Assembly: GCA_003552585.1 (NCBI GenBank)
Contig: PUNK01000013.1
Span: forward strand, 1 to 64,000
DNA length: 64,000 nt
Reading direction: 5' to 3'
Source: Thermoplasmata archaeon
GTDB lineage: Archaea > Thermoplasmatota > Thermoplasmata > Halarchaeoplasmatales > Halarchaeoplasmataceae
In this document: piece after piece, positions 35,725 through 44,141 of the stretch
Numbering within the stretch: position 1 is the stretch's first letter
Layout of the letters: each line of letters begins with the position of its first letter
Notes under the pieces: model-generated
Database searches by the model: none
Seen by the model: only the letters and a program-made list of their open reading frames with translations
Told to the model about the DNA's origin: nothing
Program-made: the position numbers and the translations under genes

Positions 35725-36237
35725 TTGAAAGAAGCGATGGATAATATAACAGACCTCATGGCCATTTCAGCAAAATCAGCTCCTAAAGTAGAAGGTATAT
35801 CCAATCTTGAAATCGCTATATTAGATGATGCTGAAAAGGAGATATTGGCAGAAGAGATGTTCCAGCTAGCTGATGAGTTCAATGATGAGTCATATTCATC
35901 CCTGGGTATAAATATAGAAAGTGCTGAGCGCATAATGTTGATCGGTTTAGAAGACCCTAGTTCCATCGGCCTTGACTGTAAGGCATGTGGTTTCAAAGAT
36001 TGTGCCGAATTTGATGAAAAATCTCAAAAAGGCATTTTTGAAGGGCCAAATTGTATATTCAAAGTACTTGATCTAGGTATAGCATTAGGCAGTGCATTAA
36101 AGACTGCCATGATGCACAATGTAAGGGCTGACGTTATTATAAAAGGAGGATTGGCTGCAAAGGACATAGGTCTTTCTTCATCTACAGTGTGCCTAGCTAT
36201 ACCGGTAACTCTCGATGAAACTAAGGGATATCACTGA
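35725..36237 (+). CDS. DUF2148 cysteine-motif protein
   Basis: Conserved prokaryotic protein of 170 residues, often annotated as ferredoxin-domain protein. A cysteine group C85-x2-C88-x4-C93 plus C110 (L-D-C-K-A-C-G-F-K-D-C) could bind an Fe-S cluster, and the C-terminus has L-S-S-S-T-V-C-L-A-I-P. Found in anaerobes; the function is unknown. TTG start at 35725 after GGTGA. It overlaps the convergent phosphoesterase gene by 17 bases. Confidence 0.87.
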   Translation: MKEAMDNITDLMAISAKSAPKVEGISNLEIAILDDAEKEILAEEMFQLADEFNDESYSSLGINIESAERIMLIGLEDPSSIGLDCKACGFKDCAEFDEKSQKGIFEGPNCIFKVLDLGIALGSALKTAMMHNVRADVIIKGGLAAKDIGLSSSTVCLAIPVTLDETKGYH

Positions 36238-36931
36238 TGTTGCCAAGGAAGGTCCCATCCAGTAGGTAGATCTTCTCTTTTTTAACAAAAACATGTCTAA
36301 AAAAGGGGCTGAGATGCCCGTCAGTATTGATACTTGTCCCACCCAAAAGGGTATTGAAATTAGGCACGATTACTGCTTCCCCTGTCCCCATTTCACTCTC
36401 AAACTTCACCCTCACCCAGCAATGTTCTTTACGAGTGGTTCCGAGGGAATCCGTAAGCGTAATAGCTGGATGATCATGCCCCATCACTATCATATCACTT
36501 TGGAGTACTTCATCTGAGGGAAGTGCGTGGCCGTGGATGTATCCTACACCGCCTATGACAGTTCCTTTGGAGGGGTGTATTATAACATCCGATGGAAGAT
36601 ATTTTTCTATGCCTCCATCATGATTTCCGGGCACCAGATGAATTTCGTCAACGAGCTTCAACCACTTTTCTATCGCTTTAGGTATCTCTTCATATTCCTG
36701 CCAGCTGCTTTGAGGAATGTTGTGTTTTAAATCTCCGATTATCATCAAAATTTCTACTTCTTGCAGTTCTAAGATCTTTGAAACTCTCTTTACCATATCG
36801 GGAGTATTAGATGGGATCCGAACCCCTTTTTTATACAGATCTCTCTCATAACCTATGTGGAGGTCTGCTAAGGCTAAAGTATTTCCAGCCTTCAAAGCTC
36901 TGCGATTCCACAGGGGTTGAGGTAGAGTCAT
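36221..36931 (-). CDS. Metallophosphoesterase (calcineurin-like, COG1407 type)
   Basis: Di-metal phosphoesterase of about 236 residues. Motifs are L-A-D-L-H-I-G, I-G-D-L-K-H, V-P-G-N-H-D and G-H-D-H-P. Members are often near DNA-repair genes and are called SbcD-like, but they lack the nuclease capping domain and the substrate is unknown. The ATG at 36931 is chosen since it lies just after the glnA stop (36940); a frame extension to 36973 would overlap glnA. Confidence 0.86.
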   Translation of the reverse strand: MTLPQPLWNRRALKAGNTLALADLHIGYERDLYKKGVRIPSNTPDMVKRVSKILELQEVEILMIIGDLKHNIPQSSWQEYEEIPKAIEKWLKLVDEIHLVPGNHDGGIEKYLPSDVIIHPSKGTVIGGVGYIHGHALPSDEVLQSDMIVMGHDHPAITLTDSLGTTRKEHCWVRVKFESEMGTGEAVIVPNFNTLLGGTSINTDGHLSPFFRHVFVKKEKIYLLDGTFLGNISDIP

Positions 36932-36939
36932 GTTATGAT

Positions 36940-38265
36940 TTAAAGATGTGATAAGTATTTCTTTATTTCCCAATTACTTACTTGTTGTCTGTATTCTTCC
37001 CACTCCTTCCTTTTTACGTGCAAGAAATGGTGATGTGTATGTTCACCTAATACATCCTTCAGGAAGTGACTATTTTCAAATTCAGATAAAGCGTTGCCAA
37101 GATTGGAAGGCAAAGATTTTATATTTTTTGATCGTCGTTCTTCTGGTGTCATGGAGAAAAGGTCGTCGTTGACAGGCGAGGGGGGTGAAAGGCTTTTTTC
37201 TATACCATCGAGACCGGAGGCTAAAAGAGCTGAAAACTGAAGGTAGGGATTGCCTGCAGGATCTGGATTCCTGACTTCCACCCTGGTACTTTTTCCTCTT
37301 CCATCAGGTATACGCGCTAGAGCACTGCGATTAAGATGAGACCAAGAGATATAAACCGGAGCTTCATATCCTGGAACCAGTCTTTTGTAAGAATTCACCC
37401 ACGAAGCTAGTATGGAACTGGTTTCCCGGGCGTGATCCAATATCCCTGCTACAAAACTACGGGCGAGATCACTGAGTCCTTCCGGATCACTTGGATCATA
37501 AAAGACATTTCTACCATCCTCATCGAAGAGACTCTGGTGTATATGCATTCCAGTTCCATTGACTCCTGAGATGGGTTTAGGCATAAAGGTCGCATGCAGC
37601 CCGTTCAGCTTTGCTATGGTTTTTATCCCATATTTCAAAGTGAGTATCTGGTCAGCTATATCCATCGCATCTCCATATCTCAGGTCTATTTCGTGTTGAC
37701 CAGAGGCGACTTCATGATGCGAAGCCTCCACTGAAAAACCCATCTTTTCGAAATAGAGTGTGCATTCTTTCCTGACCCTTTCCGCAACATCCAAGGGCAT
37801 CAGATCAAAATAGCCTCCACTATCCGGAGGAGATGTAGTAGGATGTCCTTCATCATCTAAATTAAATAAAAAAAACTCGAATTCAGGTCCCGTTTTAAAA
37901 TGATAACCCATCTCTCTTGCCTTTTGCATAGTTTTATTCAAAATATAGCGAGGATCACCTTTGAAGCGGTTGCCACCGCTATCATAGATGTCACATATCA
38001 TCCTTCCAGTCTTTATCTCGTCGTCTGTCCAAGGCATGATAAGAAAGGTGTTTAAGTCGGGATGTGCTCGTAGGTCCGACTCGTCTATGGTCGCGTAACC
38101 AAGGATAGAGGAGCCGTCAAAAACTATACCCTCTTCTATGGCCCTAGATAGATTACCAGCAGATATGGAAACCGTTTTGACCATACCTTCTATGTCCATA
38201 AATTGCAGCTCAACGAACTTAACGTTTTCCTTTTGAACTTTCTCGATTATCTCTTCTTTATTCAT
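36940..38265 (-). CDS. glnA: Glutamine synthetase, type I
   Basis: ATP-dependent synthesis of glutamine from glutamate and ammonia, 441 residues, dodecamer in relatives. The substrate Glu motif is F-D-G-S-S, ATP/metal segments are G-P-E-F-E-F-F and N-G-L-H-A-T-F-M-P-K-P, and N-R-S-A-L-A-R-I-P closes the active site. The length fits the short alpha class. It forms a two-gene run with the phosphoesterase. No GlnK/PII gene is in the window. Confidence 0.97.
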   Translation of the reverse strand: MNKEEIIEKVQKENVKFVELQFMDIEGMVKTVSISAGNLSRAIEEGIVFDGSSILGYATIDESDLRAHPDLNTFLIMPWTDDEIKTGRMICDIYDSGGNRFKGDPRYILNKTMQKAREMGYHFKTGPEFEFFLFNLDDEGHPTTSPPDSGGYFDLMPLDVAERVRKECTLYFEKMGFSVEASHHEVASGQHEIDLRYGDAMDIADQILTLKYGIKTIAKLNGLHATFMPKPISGVNGTGMHIHQSLFDEDGRNVFYDPSDPEGLSDLARSFVAGILDHARETSSILASWVNSYKRLVPGYEAPVYISWSHLNRSALARIPDGRGKSTRVEVRNPDPAGNPYLQFSALLASGLDGIEKSLSPPSPVNDDLFSMTPEERRSKNIKSLPSNLGNALSEFENSHFLKDVLGEHTHHHFLHVKRKEWEEYRQQVSNWEIKKYLSHL

Positions 38266-38369
38266 TTGCTTTTCTCCAAAATAGTAAGTTGGTTAATCCT
38301 ATTTAACCGTAGTTATTACGACGAAAGACATAATACGGTCTTTAACATATGACAAAAAGAGGCATTAGT

Positions 38370-38531
38370 ATGGAAAAATATCGATGTGATGTGTGTTCTT
38401 ACCTTTACGATCCAGGAAGAGGGGATATCGTTGGAGGTATCAGCAAAGGAGTTTCTTTCGATGATCTGCCTGAAAAATGGAGATGTCCAGTCTGTGGAGT
38501 TGGAAAGGATGAATTTGCGATGGAGGTATGA
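38370..38531 (+). CDS. Rubredoxin
   Basis: One-iron electron carrier of 53 residues. Iron ligands are C6-x2-C9 and C39-x2-C42 (Y-R-C-D-V-C and W-R-C-P-V-C-G). The ATG at 38370 has AGAGG seven bases upstream and gives the standard length; an earlier ATG at 38349 would add seven residues. It overlaps the flavodiiron gene start by four bases, and rubredoxin is the usual electron donor of that enzyme. Confidence 0.97.
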   Translation: MEKYRCDVCSYLYDPGRGDIVGGISKGVSFDDLPEKWRCPVCGVGKDEFAMEV

Positions 38532-39724
38532 CTAGTATGGCTGTTAGAAAACTAACCGAGGAGATATATGAAGTAGGGGCTATAGATTGGGACCGGGAAC
38601 TCTTCGACGAGCTTATCCCTCTGCCCGACGGAACGAGTTATAACGCTTACATAGTAAAAGGAAGCGAGAAAACGGTCCTCTTAGATACCGTTGATCCGAC
38701 TAAAAAAGATGTGCTTTTTGATAATCTGGACTATCTAGGTATAGAAAAAATAGATTATCTTGTATCTCACCATGCGGAGCAGGATCACTCAGGAACGATA
38801 CCAGAGGTCCTTGCACAGTTTCCAGAAACAAAGGTTATCACCAATCCCAAATGCAAAGGGATGCTACAAGACCATCTACACGTATCTGAAGAAAAATTCA
38901 TTGAAGTAGAAGATGGTGAGCAGGTGTCACTAGGTAATAAAACTATGAAGTTCATATATACTCCATGGGTCCACTGGCCTGAAACCATGATAACTTTACT
39001 GGAAGAAGACCGTGTTTTATTCACATGCGACCTTTTTGGCTCGCACATGGCGGCAAGTAATCTGTTCGTTGAAGATAAGGGTAGGGATTATCTTTCCGCT
39101 AAGCGCTACTATGCTGAGATAATGATGCCTTTCCGCAACCTGATAAAGGGACACTTAAAAAAGATAGAAGAATACGATTTCGATATAATTGCAACTAGCC
39201 ACGGGCCTATTTATGATGAGCCCGATTTCATAATTGATGCCTACAAAGGATGGGTATCAGATGAGGTGAAAGACGAAGTGATAATCCCATGGGTATCCAT
39301 GCACGGAAGCACTGAACACATGGTAGACCATCTTGTCGATACTTTGATCGAAAAAGGGGTCAAAGTCACACCATTCAATCTTACAACGACCGATATCGGT
39401 GAACTTGCCATGGCTTTGGTGGATGCCGCTACCGTTGTGCTGGCAACTCCAACCGTGCTGACGGGACCGCATCCTAAGGCAGTTTACGGAGCTTATCTTA
39501 TGAACGCACTAAGGCCGAAGACCAAGTTCGTATCCTTGATAGGTTCTTACGGATGGGGAGGTAGGATGCCTCAGATGATCCAGGATACTATAAAGAACGT
39601 GAATGCAGAATTCATCGAACCGGTGATAGTCAAGGGGCACCCATCGGAAGAAGACTTCAAGGCTATAGAAGAATTGGCTTATTCGATAGTGGAAAAACAT
39701 GAGGGATCTAAAGAAATAATCTAA
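38528..39724 (+). CDS. Flavodiiron protein (O2/NO reductase)
   Basis: Cytoplasmic enzyme that reduces O2 to water or NO to N2O, 398 residues. The N-terminal metallo-beta-lactamase fold carries the diiron ligands H82-x-E84-x-D86-H87 (H-H-A-E-Q-D-H), D in C-D-L-F-G, and H in T-S-H-G-P. The C-terminal flavodoxin domain (about 253-395) binds FMN through V-S-M-H-G-S-T-E-H. Start at 38528 or the ATG at 38537. Coupling to rubredoxin shows an oxygen-detoxification unit in an anaerobe. Confidence 0.96.
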   Translation: MTSMAVRKLTEEIYEVGAIDWDRELFDELIPLPDGTSYNAYIVKGSEKTVLLDTVDPTKKDVLFDNLDYLGIEKIDYLVSHHAEQDHSGTIPEVLAQFPETKVITNPKCKGMLQDHLHVSEEKFIEVEDGEQVSLGNKTMKFIYTPWVHWPETMITLLEEDRVLFTCDLFGSHMAASNLFVEDKGRDYLSAKRYYAEIMMPFRNLIKGHLKKIEEYDFDIIATSHGPIYDEPDFIIDAYKGWVSDEVKDEVIIPWVSMHGSTEHMVDHLVDTLIEKGVKVTPFNLTTTDIGELAMALVDAATVVLATPTVLTGPHPKAVYGAYLMNALRPKTKFVSLIGSYGWGGRMPQMIQDTIKNVNAEFIEPVIVKGHPSEEDFKAIEELAYSIVEKHEGSKEII

Positions 39725-39802
39725 GTGATCCGATAAGTCACTATCCGACGGACTGCGAAATATTTAACAGGAAGATATTTCATACGACTCAAGGTGAAAA
39801 AA

Positions 39803-40087
39803 ATGTTCGCAAAAGAGCCTATAGATTTAAAGAAGATCAGCAAAGAAAATTCGGACAAGGAGATACTGAGACTTGCGTTGTGTGCTGAATTGGATGCCAT
39901 TAATTTCTATGAACAGATGGCCGAATATACAGATGACGAGCACATCAAAATGATACTTCTCGACGTTGCTAAAGAGGAGAAAGAACATGTGGGGGAGTTC
40001 CAGGAACTTCTATTGAGAAGAGATAAAGAGCAGGTCGAAGAGATGGAAGAGGGGAAAGAAGAGGTAAGAGAATTAGTTGGAGAATGA
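39803..40087 (+). CDS. Encapsulated-ferritin-like (demi-ferritin) protein
   Basis: Small two-helix ferritin relative of 94 residues. Iron-site residues E29, E59 and H62 (A-E-L-D-A-I-N-F-Y and E-E-K-E-H) keep exactly the spacing of E32/E62/H65 described for the Rhodospirillum encapsulated ferritin. Half a ferritin bundle is present, so an active site would form between two subunits. The C-terminal 25 residues are acidic, with no clear encapsulin-targeting peptide, and no encapsulin gene is near. AGGTGA lies five bases before the ATG at 39803. It follows the rubredoxin/flavodiiron pair and may store or oxidise iron. Confidence 0.87.
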   Translation: MFAKEPIDLKKISKENSDKEILRLALCAELDAINFYEQMAEYTDDEHIKMILLDVAKEEKEHVGEFQELLLRRDKEQVEEMEEGKEEVRELVGE

Positions 40088-40177
40088 AACCAGCGTGCAA
40101 GTACCATCAAACCCTTTAACTCCTTTCTATTTTTTAAGAGGTGAAAGTATAAATCCTTCTGTCGATATGGATTTGTT

Positions 40178-41320
40178 ATGAGTGATAAAGGCTCCGCAGC
40201 AGGAAGAGTCGCACTCGCGAACATAATATTGAATCTAAGTATTTCGGGAGTAAAATTAACGCTGGCCTTATTAATAGGAAGTCTAGCCCTACTTTCCGAT
40301 TCGATACACACATTAACGGACGCGGTCAGTTCTGTGGCGGTATTCATGGGTCTGAAGGTATCGGCGAAGCCTCCAGATAGCCAACATCCATACGGACACG
40401 GGAAGGCTGAACAAGTCGCAGTTTTAGTGGTGGGAGTGATCTTGATTATGACTGCATTAACATTTATCTCCGAGGGGATCATGAGGATCGTTGACTCTCC
40501 TGCACCGTTAGACGTGGGTATGAGCATAATTGCTATTGTTTTGTTCACAGCTGGTGTCAAAGGGATCATGGGGGCATTGAGCGATAGGGTGGGAAAAAGC
40601 ACAGGTTCAGATTCACTGCGTGTGGATGCCTGGCATCATTTTTCCGATTCTATAACGACTGTTGTGGTAGTCCTGGCTTTGTTCGGAAGTGGAAAGGGAT
40701 TTGCTATCCTAGATCCCCTAGTAGCTCTTATTATAGCCGGACTGTTATTATACTTGGGATTGAAATATATAAAGAAGGCTGCGGACAACCTAATGGGAAT
40801 GGCGCCTGATGATGAGCTGATCGAAGCCATCGAGTTGAAGGCTAAGCAATTCGAGGATATAGAAGAGGTCCACGGAATAAAAGTGCATGATTACGGTGAA
40901 AGAAAGGCTATTTCCCTCCATATGAAACCGAAAAAGGTTCCGGGTATCAAAGCTCATAAGATCGCTCATCAACTCAAGGATCTTCTCGAGAGAGAGTTTT
41001 CTTCAACCGTAGAAGTCCATACAGACCCTTGGACGCCATCAGAAAAACAGATAGAAAATATAGTCAAGAGTTTCATGAGTACGGATAAAAGAGTCAAAGA
41101 TATACATCATATCAAAATAGCCGAGGGTGAAGAATCTTTTCGTTTATCCTTCCATCTAGTACTTCCAAAGCACGAGAGCGTGGAGCATGCTCATGAGCAA
41201 GCTACAAATTTAGAAAAAGACTTAAAAAAAGAGATCGAAGAAAAAATGGGTCTTGATATAGAAGTAATGGTTCACATGGAACCTTGTGAAGGTGACTGTG
41301 CACACTGTAGTCTTAATTAG
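40178..41320 (+). CDS. Cation diffusion facilitator (Zn/Fe/Mn exporter)
   Basis: Metal/proton antiporter, 380 residues. Six TM helices in residues 1-210 carry the metal sites S-D-S-I-H-T-L-T-D and D-A-W-H-H-F-S-D. The C-terminal cytoplasmic region is long, with two ferredoxin-like folds (about 212-290 and 295-365), and ends in C-E-G-D-C-A-H-C, a possible extra metal-binding tail. A GTATAAAT box at 40147 lies about 27 bases before the ATG, implying a leaderless transcript. Nearby iron-related genes suggest an iron or manganese cargo, but this is not proved. Confidence 0.93.
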   Translation: MSDKGSAAGRVALANIILNLSISGVKLTLALLIGSLALLSDSIHTLTDAVSSVAVFMGLKVSAKPPDSQHPYGHGKAEQVAVLVVGVILIMTALTFISEGIMRIVDSPAPLDVGMSIIAIVLFTAGVKGIMGALSDRVGKSTGSDSLRVDAWHHFSDSITTVVVVLALFGSGKGFAILDPLVALIIAGLLLYLGLKYIKKAADNLMGMAPDDELIEAIELKAKQFEDIEEVHGIKVHDYGERKAISLHMKPKKVPGIKAHKIAHQLKDLLEREFSSTVEVHTDPWTPSEKQIENIVKSFMSTDKRVKDIHHIKIAEGEESFRLSFHLVLPKHESVEHAHEQATNLEKDLKKEIEEKMGLDIEVMVHMEPCEGDCAHCSLN

Positions 41321-41922
41321 GATGTTTTTGCAGAAGCGTAGGTCACAGGAAGGCCCCACAACATATCATCCCTGCTATTAAGAGTTTCAAATCCTCCATC
41401 GCGAAGGACTTCTATAAGATCGATAGGACGACAGTTAAGGACGTCTGGGAAAATCATCCTCAACATCTCGTAGATTCGTTTCGGCAAAGAAGGGGGTAGA
41501 GAATTTAAAGAGACCACAGCTAATTTTCCATCCTCTTTCAATACCCTAGCTACCTCTTCAAGAAGCATGCTTTGTTCCTTTTTTTCAAACAATTCTAGAG
41601 TAAATGAAAGAAAAACAGAATCGAATGAATCAGAAGCCAATGGTAATTTGAGGGCATCCCCTTGTATTAGATGTATCTTAAAAGAATGATGTTTTTCTCT
41701 ACTTATATCGATCATCTGGCGAGACCGATCCAAGCCGATGATAAAAGATGGTCCTTTGATCCTATGCCCAGCTAATCGAAGAGCCAATCCAGGACCACAG
41801 CCTATATCTAAAAAGGTTTTAGAATCTCCGAGATCGAGAAATGACAGTGCGCCTTCGATCGCACCAGCCTCGATCTTACTAAAAAGTCTGTAGGCGTAGG
41901 CGAACTTATCATACATATCCGT
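41317..41922 (-). CDS. Class I SAM-dependent methyltransferase
   Basis: Methyltransferase of about 201 residues. Motif I is L-D-I-G-C-G-P-G-L-A-L, followed by G-L-D-R-S and D-A-L-K-L-P-L-A (motif II). The acceptor substrate is unknown. The ATG at 41922 (M-T-D-M-Y-D-K-F) is a likely start; the frame opens at 41934. Overlaps the convergent CDF gene by four bases. Confidence 0.85.
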   Translation of the reverse strand, partial: TDMYDKFAYAYRLFSKIEAGAIEGALSFLDLGDSKTFLDIGCGPGLALRLAGHRIKGPSFIIGLDRSRQMIDISREKHHSFKIHLIQGDALKLPLASDSFDSVFLSFTLELFEKKEQSMLLEEVARVLKEDGKLAVVSLNSLPPSLPKRIYEMLRMIFPDVLNCRPIDLIEVLRDGGFETLNSRDDMLWGLPVTYASAKTS

Positions 41923-42063
41923 CATTTCTACCATACTATATTCATCAAAGTAAAATAAGATAAATTTTGCCCGTAATAAACACTTTCAATGCAAAACTTA
42001 TAATACCTGCTACTTTTTCGAAGATTCTGCCCCTTGATGGGATTTATATGATATGGTGGTAAC

Positions 42064-43335
42064 ATGGCGAAGACAAAATTATCGGATGATAGAGACCTGA
42101 CGGAAGAACAACGCCTTTTCAGAGAGAGTATACTAGATTGGGCTGAAAGAAACATGCCCCTTGATAGGGTGATAAAGATGAACCGAGAAGGACACCCTTA
42201 TCCTAAAGATTTGATCAAAGGATTGGCGGACCTCGGTGTGATCATGGGTACCGTACCCGAAGAAAGAGGTGGTATGGGCTTAACCTGGAAAGACCAAGCG
42301 GTTATAGCAGACGTAATAGGGTACATCGATCCGAGTATAGCTACCGCGGCTGGTTTCATGGCTGTCGAAACTGGGTGGGGTTTCACCATCGACAGATACG
42401 CTAATGAAGAGATCAGAGAAAAGTACGTAAAACCTGCTATCAGAGGCGATAAATTTATCGGCATAGCTACAACGGAACCTGGTGGAGGATCAGATGTGTC
42501 CAATTTTAAGTGCACTGCTGAAAAGGATGGGGATGAATGGATATTGAACGGTGAAAAAACATTCATAAGTGGAGTAGAAGAAGCTAAAGAGATAGGAGGG
42601 GGTTACTGGGTCAACGTGAGAACCGGTCCAAAATTACCTGAAGCACCCCATAAAAACATGACCGCATTTTTCGTACCGATAGATTCAGAGGGACTGACCC
42701 CTACGGAGCCATACGACGATGCAGGTAGGAATGCTATATCCACAGGTGGCTTTATCATGGAAGATGTGAGGGTCCCTGATGACTACATGCTGGGTGAGAA
42801 AGGAAAAGGTTTTTACCATACTATGGAAGGCTTCGATAATGCACGTATTCTGATCGGTGCTAGTTCGGTAGGTGTTACCCGTAGATTGCTCGAGGAAGCT
42901 GCTGATTATATTAAAGAAAGAGAGGTTTTTGGTAATCCACTGGCAAAATACGAGGCGATACAATTTGAATTCGTGGAAAGATACACGGAGATGGAGGCAA
43001 GCAGGCTTCTAGTAGAGAAAACAGCGGAGATGCAGGATGTTAGGTACGATGAAGAAGGTTGGCTAGAAAGGAGTGGTAAAGCACAAACTTACAAGCCCAC
43101 CGAGATTGCAAAATGGATATCAATGATCAAATGTAAGGTACCTCATCTTGCCAAAGATACTGCTGATGATGCGATGCATTGGCTTGGTGCTGCTGGGTAC
43201 AGTTCTGAATATATATTCGAAACTGCTTGGAAAGGAGTCATGTCTTACTGTGTTGGTGCCGAAGGTGGTGCCAATATTCAAAAGATCGTGATAGGTAGAG
43301 AAACTCTAGGACGAGACTACGTACCATACAAGTAA
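42064..43335 (+). CDS. Acyl-CoA dehydrogenase
   Basis: FAD enzyme that forms the 2,3-double bond of acyl-CoA, 423 residues. The FAD/substrate loops are I-A-T-T-E-P-G-G-G-S-D and the C-terminal half has the usual four-helix bundle. The catalytic Glu region is near E-T-A-W-K-G. It is followed after 11 bases by EtfB, its electron acceptor, making a three-gene operon with EtfA. The chain length or branched acyl-CoA substrate cannot be told. Confidence 0.93.
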   Translation: MAKTKLSDDRDLTEEQRLFRESILDWAERNMPLDRVIKMNREGHPYPKDLIKGLADLGVIMGTVPEERGGMGLTWKDQAVIADVIGYIDPSIATAAGFMAVETGWGFTIDRYANEEIREKYVKPAIRGDKFIGIATTEPGGGSDVSNFKCTAEKDGDEWILNGEKTFISGVEEAKEIGGGYWVNVRTGPKLPEAPHKNMTAFFVPIDSEGLTPTEPYDDAGRNAISTGGFIMEDVRVPDDYMLGEKGKGFYHTMEGFDNARILIGASSVGVTRRLLEEAADYIKEREVFGNPLAKYEAIQFEFVERYTEMEASRLLVEKTAEMQDVRYDEEGWLERSGKAQTYKPTEIAKWISMIKCKVPHLAKDTADDAMHWLGAAGYSSEYIFETAWKGVMSYCVGAEGGANIQKIVIGRETLGRDYVPYK

Positions 43336-43346
43336 AAGGTGATCCT

Positions 43347-44141
43347 TTGCGTTTCGTCGTCTGTGTAAAACAGGTGCCTGATACAACGGAAGTAGAAGTT
43401 GATCCAGAGACAGGAACTATAATTAGAGAAGGGGTTCCTTCTGTGCTAAATGCTTTTGACGAGTTCGCTTTGAACCAGGCAGTTGACATCAAAGAGAAAA
43501 TGGAAGAGAACATCGAAATAATCGCGATCAGCATGGGACCTCCTCAGGCAAAAGAAGCACTAAATAAATGCTTGGCAATAGGAGCCGATAAAGCTGTGCT
43601 CCTCACGGATAAAGTGTTCGCGGGTGCCGATACCTGGGCAACATCTCTTACCCTTGCAAGGGCCATCAAAAAACTCGGTAAAATTGACTTAGTTTTCGTT
43701 GGTCAAGAAGCTTCTGATGGTAACACAGCACAGGTAGGTCCCGAAGTAGCGGCCCATCTCGGTATTCCTCAACTAACTTTTGTGACCTCTATAGAGTCCA
43801 TAGAAGATCAAAATATCATTTGCAAGAAAGAAACTGATGAGGGGTTCATAAAGATTGAATCACCACTTCCGTCATTGATCGCTTGTATGCCTACTCCAGG
43901 GTTCGTTCCTAAGATACCGAACATCAGAGAGATAATGAAGGCTAAACGGAAGCCTTACGAGGAATGGGACCACAAAAAACTTGGCGGGGACAGTTCTGAA
44001 TATGGCCTTGAAGGGTCTGAAAGTGTTGTCATAAAAACATACTCACCTCCTCCCAAGGGTAAAGGTATAAAAGTAGAAGATCCCCCCGAAAAGGCAGTGA
44101 ATAAATTGATGGAATATTTCGAAAAGGAAGGGATACTTTGA
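43347..44141 (+). CDS. etfB: Electron transfer flavoprotein beta subunit
   Basis: Accepts electrons from the dehydrogenase, 264 residues. The nucleotide-binding segments V-C-V-K-Q-V-P-D-T, D-E-F-A-L-N-Q-A and V-G-Q-E-A-S-D-G match EtfB. TTG start after AGGTGATCC. The end overlaps EtfA (TTGA) by four bases. Confidence 0.95.
   Translation: MRFVVCVKQVPDTTEVEVDPETGTIIREGVPSVLNAFDEFALNQAVDIKEKMEENIEIIAISMGPPQAKEALNKCLAIGADKAVLLTDKVFAGADTWATSLTLARAIKKLGKIDLVFVGQEASDGNTAQVGPEVAAHLGIPQLTFVTSIESIEDQNIICKKETDEGFIKIESPLPSLIACMPTPGFVPKIPNIREIMKAKRKPYEEWDHKKLGGDSSEYGLEGSESVVIKTYSPPPKGKGIKVEDPPEKAVNKLMEYFEKEGIL

Noticed and set aside
39907-40602. Open frame of 231 codons antisense to the demi-ferritin and CDF genes
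   Set aside because: It spans two real genes on the other strand and has no family features.
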